64,000 nucleotides of DNA from Straminergon stramineum (lineage: Eukaryota; Streptophyta; Bryopsida; Hypnales; Calliergonaceae). The notes under the pieces are model-generated. The model saw only the letters and a list, made by a program, of their open reading frames with translations, was not told the origin of the DNA and did not search any database. Every line of letters starts with the position of its first letter. Position 1 is the stretch's first letter. Both the position numbers and the translations under genes were made by a program. The stretch is taken from NCBI GenBank assembly GCA_963920665.1, contig OY987263.1, forward strand, positions 38,366,547 through 38,430,546, given 5' to 3'. Shown here piece by piece: positions 14,667-27,389 of the stretch.

Positions 14667-15891
14667 ATGGCACCGTTTATGACACAAGCCATGAAGGCAA
14701 CTACTCGTAAGGAAAAACAATTGGATATTGAAATAAATACTGGAGACTCCCAAGCACAAGGAGAACCAAATGTTGTTCAAAAGACTATACAAAAGCAAAT
14801 TGCAGTAAAAATAAGTGGTTACCAAAAAAACACCAAGAAAAAGAGCTCTTGCCAAGCCCAAACAATTGGATCTTAGTATTACCATTTCTATGGTCAGTTC
14901 TGACATTCCTCTCGAGTATTTGAAAAAATTGAAGAATTTCTTGAAAAAGAATACATATCTGGCTTGTGTTCAATTGAAAGAGATGGAGCTCTTTCAAGGC
15001 TCCATCTGGAAATGGTGTATCGGATTATGACATCCTCAACAGGTATGGTAAGTCAACATATCAAAACTTATCTCAGATGGAATAAAGTCGAAACAACTCC
15101 AGTGGGGCACCACATCCTCACAAGAATGCTTTACAACACCAGTTTGCACACATTCATTGGAATGTTGGGATATTGCATCAAAGACAAAGGCGAGGATCAC
15201 TTTGAATGTGTGCATTGGAATGTGACCCCTGAATAGATTGAAGAGGGCATTGAGGAGTATGTCAAGCATGGTATTCCATTTGCAAAATATAGAATCATTT
15301 TGACTCACAAGAAACTTATTGAGAGGGCATTAACATTTTGTAGGTACAAGTTGAAGAAACACCTTGGAAGTACTCTTCTCGGCACCCTCCTACCAATGTT
15401 CCAATTTGGACAATATATTCCCTCAACCTTGTGGGTTCTACCCCTTCGCCAAGGTGGCATGGAATATACCAGGGCCTCATCACTTTGGAAATTTATGATG
15501 CATCCAGAAACTATAGACATGGATGATGTGACTCAAATTTTTTTTGAGCATACAAATCCAGGATCTCGCCTTGCAAACTTGGGATAGCAAAGGCTTGCAA
15601 CTCAGTTGGATGACGCTCGAGAAGGTGGACAGTGTGATTATGTGGTTCCAGGTAATTCCCTTTTTGAGAAGTTTTGTTTGATCAATTAAAAAATGGTATG
15701 CCAACATGTTTTCTAAATTCCCAGTTTGGTTGCTTGCAAATAATGTTATGGATGCCAATGTCATTGTCATTGATAGCAGGCAAGATGCTATAGTATGTCA
15801 TGCATAGGTGCCTAAGACCATTGTTGAAGTTGATGTACAAACTACAACTACTCCCATGTACATTCTGGTGGTGTATGGTGATTGGAACATG
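14667..15891 (+). pseudogene. Degenerate rolling-circle Rep-like (HUH/Replitron-type) gene
   Basis: Three overlapping forward frames (from about 14667, 14815 and 14964) read on from one another through two frameshifts, then one frame stays open apart from TAG codons at 15234 and 15585 to an intron (donor after 15651, acceptor before 15725). A second exon runs to about 15891 with a TAG near 15806. Visible motifs are ERDG at about 14976, RLHLEM with a histidine codon at 15003, and FCRYKLKK with a tyrosine codon at 15345. From memory these resemble motif II (histidine-containing) and motif III (tyrosine with a lysine nearby) of HUH endonucleases of plant and algal Replitrons. The family assignment rests on recollection, not a search. 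Frameshifts and stops mean it cannot make a full protein. Alternative: another plant repeat protein of unknown function. Confidence 0.5.
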
Positions 15892-18800
15892 GTAAATAGT
15901 TTTCTAGTCTAGTTTTGAACAATGAAACACTTCTTGTGTTTTTGGTAGTATGTCAAAATAACTATGACTATGAGTTTTTTTTTAAAGGACCTTTTCTTGA
16001 ACACATATACTCTATTCACAGATACTTTCATGACAATCTTTAGTCCTGCACCTCATTACCACCTTGAACTTCAATTAGCTTAAACTACACATTAAATTTG
16101 CAGTGGAATTGGAAAATGCATATGGGGTTTGTATGCAAAATTTAATGGTTTGGTTTGCCACAGATGATGTTTGTTACCAAGAATGTAATGGTGGTACTTT
16201 GGTCTTGGAAGTGGTATATTGATGGAAATGATTGTCTTCCAATGATGACATGCCACATATACAATAATTATTTATTGGCTCACTTTTAAATGATTTCTAC
16301 GTGGTTTGTTGCTATCACCTCAAAATAGGCAGTAACTGCCATACTAACTATTATTCTCACTATACTATTATAATCAAATCCATTCAAAAAAACATATAAA
16401 TAAATATTGTAGCATTGTAAATTTTTGAATTTTGTGTCAATTTGATTTTTCAAGTGTAAATTGGGTTGTCAATTCACCTCATTTCTGTTAGTAAGTCAAT
16501 TAACAATGCAATTCTTTCATTAGAATTGAATAGGTGTATTTACTTGGATTTGAAGAAAGGCAAATTGATAAAAAAAAATCAAAGAGTCAAATTGAATAGT
16601 TGTAACTCTCTATAAAAAGTCATCTTCCTAGTTTTGGGATTACAAGTCCAAAGGTTGATGTGATTTTTATTTATTTCATACATGTAGTATGACTCATGTG
16701 CAAAATCGTATGTGAATAAATTTCTAAGCATTTTAAACTTGTGAAAATTATCTTATTGTTCTGATTGAGAAATGTATTTGTCTACTTAGTTGAGTGATTC
16801 GACTTGTGTTGCTGTGGTGGTGGTCTATGGAGCGGGAGTCAAGTCGACTTGGAAGACTGTATAATTGTGTGATTGTCTAATTGATGTGTGGAAATTTATG
16901 CATGTATTTCTGATTATTATCAAATCTCTCTCTATATATGCGTGTTTGAATTTAGAGGCTAATTGACTGTGTACTAGTGCTTGTGTGAGGGATTGAGAAT
17001 ATCATCAATTTGATTGTGTAATTTTAAGTATGAAAGTTGTGTAATCAAATTACTAAGTAATTTAATTGATTAATTTCCAAGTGTGACTAATATGATTTCT
17101 AAGTTGTGTGGTTGTGTGATTATTGGTGGAGTAATCTATTTGGCTAAGTTGGTTGTGAATTCAGACAAGAGCTATAAAGAAAATTGACGACTTCTTAAAA
17201 TAATTAATTATTAAGTGTGGAAGTGTTTTGTATTATGATGCATCAATCCATTTAGCTATGGAAATGTCAGGCATATAGTGTTAACTAATTGATATTTGGT
17301 GTAATTAACTTATGGATTGTTGTATGCCAAATGATGAATTGCTGGAATGATCCAATTCTTAAATATTAAATCTCTTAGCAATTCACAATGGATATTCATG
17401 TAAGAAATTAATCAAATTTGCATTGGTCAATTTAGCATTGTGGGGCTGTATGTGTGAAGTGTTGAATTATTTAGTCTTATGAAAAATCAAGTTGTCCAAC
17501 TCAAATATCAAATTATTATGAATCTAAATTTCTAAGTTATTATGTCCATGAGTGTGTGTTTGCAACAACTGCAAATTGTTATCTATGTCAAGTTAATTGC
17601 AAAGCTGTGATGCTAGTTGAGTAGCCGATATATGTTTGGATGAAGTTAATGCATGTGTGAAGTCCGTCAAATGGATATAAAATAATGAGTAGTCTACTAG
17701 ATAGTAATAGATCTCAGTTGTTTATCGAATTGAGTAAGTCGGCACAATGTGAGACTAATTGTCCAATTAAGTCTAATTGATAGAATATTGGCTGGATTCT
17801 ATTGGTCAGTCCCAAATAGACACGGTCCAGTTGCAACAAAGGTAGCCTAGGAAGCAAATTGACAAACTAATTTTTGGATTAAATTAAGTGTTATATATAT
17901 ATATGGTCCTATGATCAAATTTTCACAGATGAAATTTGTAATTAATTAAGTCAAATTTCACATACAACATATTTGGTAGTTGGGATTTGCCTTTGATATA
18001 GAAGAAGGTCCAATTCACAATGTAGCACTAGTCAAGTTGACAATATGGTAGGTGAAAAGTCCATTGGGCTTAGTATTTGGACTTGTGCATGGTGATAGGT
18101 CTAGTTTCTTGGTTGTATGGCCGTGGGTTGATAACAAGGCCAATTGACTCAACTACATGTCTACATACAAGTTCAAGGAAGAATTGACTATAAAGGGAGA
18201 ATGGAGCAAAATGGGCTAACATGAAGAATTGATGGAGTCCCATGAAAGAATTAATCCATCATTTTGAATATTTATGTTTGTACGGAATTAGGAGACCGAA
18301 TTATTTTATAAAATAAAAATTGCAATTAAATTAATACGTTTTAGATGGATGAGAGAAATAAAAGAAGATTAAATTTATATGCAAATTAAATGCCATTTTA
18401 TAAATATCTATACAATATTAATATTAAGTGGCTAGACCATGCATAAAGACAAATTGATGAACTCCTGACAAATTGACTTGAGAATTGACATGAACCATAC
18501 ACTAGAGAGGATTGTGACGTCATCCATTAAGTCTATAATATAACATTGGGAATTTGGACTAGGAAAAATTGACATTGAAGTATTTCCTTGGGTTGTTTCT
18601 TAAACCAAACCTAAAAATACATAGATAAATATCTAAAATACAAAAACGAGTGACCTTAGTTATGCAAACATTAGGCTTATTGACCTTTTTCTAAGGAATT
18701 ACCCCCCTATACTATATTTTCCTAGATTTTGTCAAGTAGGCAAAATCCACATTACATATATTTTTGCATAATGCTTGCATTTACAATGTGACATTGTCGT

Positions 18801-19100
18801 CAATATTCTCAAATGTTAGAGCATTGATTACCAATATCACTATTAAAATAGAAGAGTCTTATAGCAATTAGTGTATTATATTCAAGAGCAATTAATCAAA
18901 GCCAGTGCAACTGTGTTCTTGTGACAACTGACAAATAAAAAACTCATATATACTCTTTGTTAACTAAGATATTCATGAATACAAGGTAAATCTTTATTTT
19001 GTTAGAGATTCAATCATTTTTCTAGATCCTTAGGGCTCCAAAAATAGACTTGCTTGTCAAACCCTAGAAGACCTTTGGAGAGTCCAGGATTTCTCTAATG
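15892..19100. other. Gene-free AT-rich region after the Rep-like pseudogene
   Basis: No reading frame of note on either strand. The 16.8-17.7 kb part is unusually rich in GTGTG and ATTG wording, and a short TA run lies near 17.89 kb. It could hold the 3' part of the same decayed element as the Rep-like gene, but I see no terminal repeat. Confidence 0.5.
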
Positions 19101-19104
19101 TCAA

Positions 19105-21600
19105 AACTTTCACATCACTAATTCAAATAGAATGAGTAAAAACTTTTAATGTAGACAAAAACATATGCTAAGAGGAAAAATATTAAATTAAATTTTTTTG
19201 CTACCTAGGTTCAATCATATTATGCATAAAATTTTCTAATAGGCATAAAATTGAATGAAAATGGTATTTTCAAAATTTTAATATATTCCCTAATTCAACA
19301 AAAAGAAATTAAAAAAATTGACGCTTATTTAATTATTTAATTTGATCAAAGAATTCCAAAAAAAACTACATATAGAAAAAAAACTTCTTTTGCATAATTA
19401 TTCAACTATAGGATCTTGCATTAGAATTACATGAGAATGTATGCAATAAATTTCAGCAATGTTAGTGTGTGAGCATAAAAATGTGAGCATGTGAGCCTTG
19501 AACATATTTATAAGTAGATTTAATTACTACAACAATTGAAGGTGCTTATAATGTAAACACTTATAATATAAGTATCTACAATATAGTTACACAATAATCA
19601 CGGAAGGTTTTAATAATATACACACCTATAACATAGGTGTATAGTCTTTTAATTTAGGCTCATAGGTTCATACTCCTAGGCTCACATAATAACAACCCTC
19701 CTATGAATTTCAAAAGCTTTGACCATTTAGATTGTAAGTGATCAAAATGTTTTTTTGCACCTTTCTTTACAAGATTTTCTAAATTTGAATTCACTTCACT
19801 TAAATTTTTACACTATTGATAGAGTATTGAGGTAATTATAAGGGTTTTGTTAAAAGTGCACATGGTGTGACAAAAGTGCATGTGAAAAAAATTGCATGTT
19901 TTGTCAAACAATTTACTATCACTTGAGGAACATATTCAAGTTGAATGTATGTGCCTTGAATAGTTTGAATTTTTTTTATTGTATATTAAAAAATTATACA
20001 TAAATCTTGTGAAAAATCCATTCTTCAATTAAATAATTAAAATTTGAGTACAAGATTTCCAAAAAACCCTCAAATTCAATAATATTATAAAGATAAGACA
20101 TATTCTATTACTTGTTAGCTCAAACAAAGGAAACTCATGTTAATAGACATATAAGCTAGTGGCAAATGAAAAACAACTTACTAACAATCTTTGAAAATAT
20201 TATCATAATAAAAATGAATTCAATATGTGCAAAATATATCTCTTGTGTATTAAGAGGTAACTAGTACATAATCCACAAATAGACCAAAATTATATAAGTG
20301 AACATGAAATAGATCTATCACATTATGAACACTAAATGTCACATTTACCTACTTTTGAACTATTCAATGAGTTTTGGACTAAACATCCAAAGATCTCCAA
20401 ATAATATTATCAAGAGATCTTTTGATGTTTGTATAGATCTCCCAATGTTTTTTATTATCCCTTATGACCATTTCTTTTTCTCCCAATGACCATGATAAAT
20501 TCTAGACTTTCAAAAGTCGAAAAGTAGTTAAATGTGGCATATAAGTGTGAGAGACTTTAAACAATATCAAATATCCCTAAAGTATCAAGCATGTCTCATT
20601 TATGAATCAATGCTATTATTATACTATGCCACTTTAAATAATGATACAAGTGGTATTTTTGATCTTGTTCCTTTCCCATTTATATATATTATACATATTC
20701 TTAACTCCCAAAATATTTTTTATGTTGCAAAGATTGATAGAATATTAGAATAGGAATCAAGAATCAAGTTTTTTTCTCAAAGAGTACCTAAGTTTCCTCT
20801 TTCTATGCAATTCCCATAGCATTTGTTCAACTTGACAACATCATGATCTTATAATTGAAAAGTCATTTTTGGTTGATATCACAAAGCAAATACACTCGCA
20901 AGTATGGTACCATTAGTGTACTATTGTTTGCTAATAGCAATTAGCTTTGGTACAAAAACTAGGTATACCTTTGAATCAATCATGATCACATGATTCCATT
21001 GCCACAAACATGCTTGTTGTAACATCCATATGGGAATTTTAGAATGCTGACAAGGTACTAACATTGTAGATGATTGGATAGCCCATTCATAGGACTCTCT
21101 TGAAGTTTAAGATTCCTTTGTTTAGTTTGTTCACTCCCTTCTTCAACTTGTACTTACTCCATCTATTGTTCACAGTTATAAAATGGAATTGAAACTTATC
21201 AATCCTTATAGTGAGATTGTCCTAGCATGTAATCTACACCCTATGGAAATGAATGTTTTTAAAATATAAAAATAACATGAAGTCTGAATATGAATCTTAT
21301 ATATAAATTTTTAATGAAAATATAGCCAAATTGCCTTCAAAATACGACTATTTATAATTTTCACATCACTAATTCAAGTAGAATGAATAAATACTTATGA
21401 TGTAGACAAAAATATATTTTAGGTAGAAAAAATTTCAACATTTATTTTTAACTACTTGGACTCAACAATGTTGTGCCTAGGAAGGCATAGACGCACAATA
21501 GGGGTAACTTTTTCTAATAGGCATTAAATTGAATACAAATGATATTTCCAAAAATTCGAGTACATCCACAACCTAGAAAATTCAAAAATCTACAAATAAT
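19105..21600 (+). repeat. Dispersed repeat family A, copy with flanking direct repeats
   Basis: The centre (19.4-21.3 kb) matches 9.6-11.3 kb. Two flanking segments, about 19105-19320 and 21355-21595, match each other directly: both read 'tttcacatcactaattcaa.tagaatga.taaa.ac', then 'gtagacaaaaa.atat', then 'ttttctaataggcat.aaattgaat'. They are about 2.25 kb apart and visibly diverged. This could be an ancient LTR-type or tandem arrangement. There are no coding remnants. Confidence 0.55.
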
Positions 21601-21759
21601 ATGATTAGATTCCTAGAAAATTGTCTTAAATTCTACAATACCCATTCCAAGACTTTGAGCCTTAGGAGATAAATAGTGAATAATAGAATTCAGAAAGCAT
21701 CCATTTTTTTAATATCACAAATAGTTAAATAAGGCAAATTTTAAAAAATAGGGCAAATA

Positions 21760-22500
21760 TGCTATTTAAGCTCCTACTAAGTCAGAGTGCCTACAAATTC
21801 ATTATATGGAGCCCACTTTCAAGTTTCCATCAGTGGACATTTGTGGATGGACCCTTTCCAGTGTGGGAGTTCACGCATGAGAATGAGCATCCTCCCTCAA
21901 ACTGGTCGCAAACTGTCTTCCGCGAAATCAGCAAATCAGCCCCAAAGGATTCTCCCGTGCTGGCCCCAAGTTAGCTTGAACTGCGCGCTCTCTAACTGTC
22001 AAAGAATCTTCCTGTTTGATGCTCACGACCTGAAAACGACATATCAACAAACTCGATCACGAGCAACAGGCCGATTGCAGCCGCATGCACAATTATCCTT
22101 CATGCGGTTGATTGATTGTAGCCAAAACTTCCTCCGGCATGCATGTACCCGTACAGTACTGAATTGAACCTGTCGTCTTCGATCCACTGGCTAGACAGTC
22201 GATTAATTTCGAATCTTGACACTGTTCCAAAGCGAGACTGATGTGTCGATCTGGGCGGCGAAGAAGTATTCAATTCGTGCTGAACATCTCTGTCAGCACG
22301 GGCCTCAAGTGGAACCGAAGGGGCCATGCATCGTTCGGTTGAAGACGGACTAGCCATTTCCTTCAGATCGATCTTGGACTGGACCAACGATCGATGGAGG
22401 ACCATGCTGCACTCCATGATTCAGCGAGTTCACAAGTTGCACTTGCAATGGATCAAACAGTGAGACTGAACATGCTTGATAGTGTAAGTTGGCTAACCTC
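21760..22500. other. GC-richer island with unassigned frames
   Basis: Base composition changes sharply from the surrounding AT-rich repeats. A 126-codon frame runs forward (21787-22167) and a 105-codon frame runs in reverse (22417-22100). The reverse frame starts with an ATG and is serine- and charge-rich, but I recognise no domain in either. It may be a first exon or a promoter of an unidentified gene, or a fragment carried by a transposon. Neither frame is called as a gene. Confidence 0.35.
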
Positions 22501-22560
22501 TTCAAATGGTCGCAAGTTACAAGTTACGCCGTTCCCATGCGGTGGGGGGAGACAGGAACG

Positions 22561-22733
22561 GATATTTAATTAAAACGGCGATATTCCACAAACTTGGCAC
22601 TTTGAGGTTCAGACCGCGCGGTCTGAAATGTATACCCCTCCTAGATTTCAGAAGGTGTGGTCTGAAATCTACACCTGTCCTAGAAAATAAATGGAAAAAT
22701 GGCGTATGAATACCGCCATTTTAACGAAATATC
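22561..22733. mobile_element. Foldback (MITE-like) element, family C copy 1
   Basis: The left end GATATTTAATTAAAACGGCG (continuing ATATTC) is an inverted match to the right end, positions 22708-22733, whose reverse complement begins GATATTTCGTTAAAATGGCG. The interior is about 120 bases and non-coding. The same AAAATGGCGGTATT core forms the arms of the foldback at 23.77 kb, so the two are one family. Confidence 0.65.
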
Positions 22734-23439
22734 TGCTCAGGTGAGAAAACTCACTTCAGTGGATGGATGGTCTGCATCACATATTGCCACTCCTACGGAT
22801 TATTTAGATATTAACCTTCACGCCACTCAGTTGGGATGGGACTGAGGCTTAACTAGGCCACTAGGGCGGTTTTCTTCACGCCGGGTGGAACCTTGCCGGG
22901 TCTACATAAACCTACCAATGGAAATGAGGACTGACCGGAGGCTTCACAATTGGTCCAATTGGTTGTGCAGATCACTTCTATGTTGGTTTTCCGGAGTTAT
23001 AGCTAACACAATGCAAGTTTTTCTTGTTGACACTTTAATTTACCCACAATAGCAAATTTTTTAACTCTATCCAAGCTGTGCAACAAAGATTTTTTCGCAC
23101 AAAGTTTTTCAAACAAAATCAATCGGAGTTGTGACTTGTGAGTCATTGAGAAGCAGGAAGGTCAGGGAAGTTTGACAATGCAACTTGGAGCTTCATGGCC
23201 TACATTTCATGTCATCAATATTGGTAGGTAACCCACTACAAAAGCTAGATTTCAAGAATCCTGATGGACACTGGAAAAAATAGTGAAATGTCTATCATAG
23301 ATTCCGCATTGTCACTAGTTTTACCAGTTTTCTCTGGGGATATAGTGTCGGTCATTGTAACATCCTAAGCTATGTAAAGTTTGCACTCTTTGGTGCTGTA
23401 TTTTTGCATGAGTATAAGTTACTTTTTGAATGCCACTGA

Positions 23440-24330
23440 ACCCCTAAAGATATTTGACTATGTTTTCATCAAAAACGCTCCAAAACTGTCATCTCTAGTA
23501 CAAGTATCCAATTTTAAAAAAAATACATTTTTGGACAAATGTAACCGTAGGATCTTGTAGTATGCTAGTTTGGGAAGATGCAAAAAAAAAATTCAGAAAT
23601 TTCCACTGTTAGGATTGCATGATATTAGCATTTGAAGTGACAAAAAGCCATTTTTTGGCCATGCAAAAATCTGGGCAGAGGCACTTCACAAGGTCAGATC
23701 ATTATGAAAAAATGTCCAAAATGGTTGTAACTCTTTGGATTCATTCTTCAAGTCATGTTGGCTACATAGGCAGTTTCATTAAAATGGCGGTATTACCGTA
23801 GAATGGCGTAGAATATGTTAGGAATTGCATGACATTCTATCAAAATGGCAAAATAATACCGCCATTTTAATGAAATTGCCTATCTACATGCATGAAAAAT
23901 TTTAGATCATTTGGAATTGTACAACATGTAGGAAAAAAATAGTAAGTTGAAAGAAGTAGAGAATGCTTCAAAATACTAAATTGTTAATAATTTCTTTATG
24001 GAATTGAAAAATGCCAATCCTAATGGTGAAATTGTTTTAATAAACAATCTACACCTCCTGTTTTTATTTTTTTCCAAAAATATTAAAAATTGAGTTAAAT
24101 AAAGGTCTTGAAAGTTTATTTTAGAGTAGAGATTCCATTACTACCCACAAACTACCCACAACTGAAACTCTTCATAACTTTTATCTCATAAATCAAAATG
24201 GAATGATTCAAAGCTTTCCATGTATATATAAATCAAGAAAATAAATTTCGAATTTTTATTTTAAAGAAAAGCGATTTTTAAAGAAGTTTTTTTTGTTGCC
24301 TGAGTTGCCTGCCGAGCAATGAAAACAACA
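23440..24330 (+). repeat. Dispersed repeat family A variant, direct copy
   Basis: The part 23.44-23.61 kb shares 'gactatgttttca', a 'tctagt.caa' block and 'aggatcttg' with 9.53-9.68 kb. The part 23.93-24.32 kb, with 'ggaattgaaaaatgccaatcctaatgg' and 'aacaatctaca', matches 35.81-36.17 kb in inverted orientation. It is interrupted by the foldback element at 23.77 kb. Non-coding. Confidence 0.6.
23766..23883. mobile_element. Foldback (MITE-like) element, family C copy 2
   Basis: The left arm ATAGGCAGTTTCATTAAAAT, continuing GGCGGTATTA, is a near-perfect inverted repeat of the right arm at about 23854-23883. The loop is about 58 bases. The element sits inside a copy of repeat family A, so it inserted later. 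It has no protein. Confidence 0.75.
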
Positions 24331-24559
24331 TATCATACAATAACTTTTTAACCATGAATTCCAAAGTTATGAAAATTTTTGGGTCTTAAAGTTACTCCTC
24401 AGGCACATGTTGTATGAAAATTTCAAAGAAAAAAATAAAAATTCCAGTTGTAGTGAGTTACCCAAAATCGCTATGTTGCCAAAAAACATTGTTTGGTTCT
24501 TTAGGGGTTAAATTCTCCAAGAGTTGAGATCTTTAGTTGGACAATTTTAATTCAAGAAA

Positions 24560-26140
24560 TGGAAACTTTAAAAGTTGAAAATAATATTGCCTCAAGAATT
24601 GTGCAACTTCAAATTTTGATAATCTTTTGATATGCTTGACCAATCAAATTGATATTTGATTATTTGGGGGATTTGGTTAGAAATTGACCTCAATACTAAA
24701 TACTAAATCATGTGGTTAATTATTCAAAAATTAAAAAGATTAAAAAGATTCACGTTTCATAGAGAGGCTCATTTTCTCAAGACATTTGATATACTGTGCA
24801 TTGATTGAGTCCAATTGGCAATATAAAGTTTATTAAAGTTTAGTTTTATTATACTTTGCAAATTTGGAAAACTATAAAACTCAAAGTTTTTATTATAGAT
24901 AATCTAAGATTAAAAACCTTAAACTTGCATGATTGGCAACTAAAGTATATTTATCATCTAACTTCATCTATCTTAATTTTTTATTCAAAATATTCAATGT
25001 TTCCTTTCCATCAACTGAAATCAATCCAATACTTTTGAAAATGAAATTTATTTGTAATTACTGACAGTGATTCTGCATTCTGATCAGATTCTGAAAACTA
25101 ACATAAATAACATATGACAAGAATTTGATCATGAGTTTTGCATCCTTCGTGACAGAAGGAGCAATGCAAATGCGGAAATGACTGAGAAAAAGAGCCCGTT
25201 CCATCAAAGAACTGGTCAGAATTATTCAAGCTGCTCTCTATCAGTCTCTCTCCCTCTCAGTAATCCAACTCAGAGCGACTGAACATCCAACTCACGTCGA
25301 GGCATTTTTTTTTGTCAGAGTGGCTTCATTTCCAAGCAACAGTAAAAGTAACTTACTGGACAGCCAGATGAACGTGTCGAAGGGCTGGAAGGATGAGACA
25401 TCAGCTTCCAAAAGCTTGCGTAGAGCCTGACTGATCGAAGGCCCTGTCACTCAGATCAAAACTCTAGCTGATTGGTAGCACAGTTATTGTAGAAGCTAGC
25501 TAGTGGGGTCAATATGGAAATTGTAGTTTTGGAAATTATAGATTGAATTTTCTGGGGAAAAAAATTCATTAGTATTGTATTGGTTTGTATTAGTATCTCG
25601 GTACCTCCAAACACAGCTTAAAAAATATATCCAAACATCCAGACTACTACTAGTTTGATAAAGTAGTTTGACAGTTTGACAAAACAGTTGGGGCTTGAGT
25701 TAGTAGGAAAGTATTTAGCAATAGGAACAATCAACAAATATTAGGCTCTTGGATCTCACAAAGTCCCTCTTTAAATGGTTGATTATAATGCCAATTTTGC
25801 TACATTGGCATGGTTCAAAGCACCAAAGTTGAGATATGTATCTGAACTCTAAGAACTCTAGCAGGGTGGTATGGGCTCATTCAAGGTGCCCACATTTGAA
25901 AGATGTCAATGTTGTGAATTTTAGTCAATTCATCCATTTTGAAGTTTTTCTACTTTAATCTATCAATCAAGACTATATTAGCTCTTTCCACCAATTGATC
26001 CCACCCTTGGATCCATTGTACTTGCAATGGTGTCAATTCATCTTCAATAGGTACATTTAACTCTCTTCTTCCCAACAAAACCAAAATTAAAAGAATCAAA
26101 TACACTAAAATCTCACTAACAATACTTCATACTAATTAAG
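24560..26140. other. Gene-free upstream region
   Basis: The sequence is AT-rich to about 25.1 kb, then more mixed. A pyrimidine-rich tract lies at 25.23-25.26 kb. I see no gene. The mixed-composition part may belong to the distal promoter of the AP2 gene. Confidence 0.4.
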
Positions 26141-27389
26141 TTTCTGTCTCATTTGCAAAATTCCAATTTAGTATAGGTGACTGACCCTGGGAGGCAGGGC
26201 AAGGCCTCATCAACCTGCAGCTAGTCAGAGGCCACGGCCATGGGACCATCCCTCCGCGGCCATGGAGACCGACATGGACGAAGCTAGCTACAGTGTCACT
26301 GCCAACTCTCCAGTGAGGGCCCTCCATGATCGACAAATCTCTCGCAAATAAAATCCTAGCGAACAGCTCTGAAAACAAACAGCAATGATCTGCCTTGGGT
26401 TCTCTACTTCTTCTCTACTCATCGTCTTCGTTCTCGATTCTTCGTCAAGCTTCCCTCTTGCTCATGTGATTCCAAGCTAGCAAGCTTTGAAGTCATTCTG
26501 CCTCGACCGAATTCGCTTGCTCTCGATGGACTACTTGAAAGTGGGCGTACGTGCACACATCCACTAACTCTAGTCTTCCATGTTCGAGTCCCTTGCACTG
26601 CATCTTGGCTCATTGGTTTTGCTCTCGTCAGCATCTGCGGCTGCGATCTGTTCCACATTTTATGGTTAGTTCCGAGTTTCTCACTGGTTTTATATTTATG
26701 TATGCAGCATGTGGGGTAGATTCATGTGGCGAAATTAAGAGTCTATTGAGAGTCTTGATCGATCGATCGAGGGTTGCAAATGGTTTTGAAGGAGCGATCT
26801 GCTGAGGACCACGAGTTCTGCGAAGTCTAGAATGAGTGGGTGACCGTTGATTTGGACTCTGGAACTTGCAGATCGAGTTGAAGTATGTTTAAATTGCTGA
26901 CTTGCTGACTGAAAAATTTGTGGTTTGGAATGATTTAATTAAGAAGTCGAAGAATTAAGTTGAGTGAGTACATGTAATGAACTTGGTTTGGGTAAGACCC
27001 GTGAAATCACGAGACACGATTGAATACGATCTTCCCAGGGTCGTCGTCTAGGTCGACCTAGTGCTCTATGAAATTGTTGCTGGCGATGGCGTGTTTAGTT
27101 CATCCAGGCCGGTGAAGTCATTCTCCTAATGTGACGAATTCCTGAAGTGGTAGAGAGATGTATGCACGTCAATGAATCAGTTTTAAGTTTCAACGGCACT
27201 AGCGCAGGGGGAATCGCTTTGATTGCAGGCCGGCTTACAGTTTTCCAACACAGAAAATTTGTGCCACTTGGTCGTTTTGCCTCATGATGCAGTGACATTT
27301 CCTTCAAGATTCCCCTGTTCCTCACTAGTGCAAAATCATCTGGGAACTTCTGACATTTCTGTATGGAAAACAAGGATATAACGTCTTGT

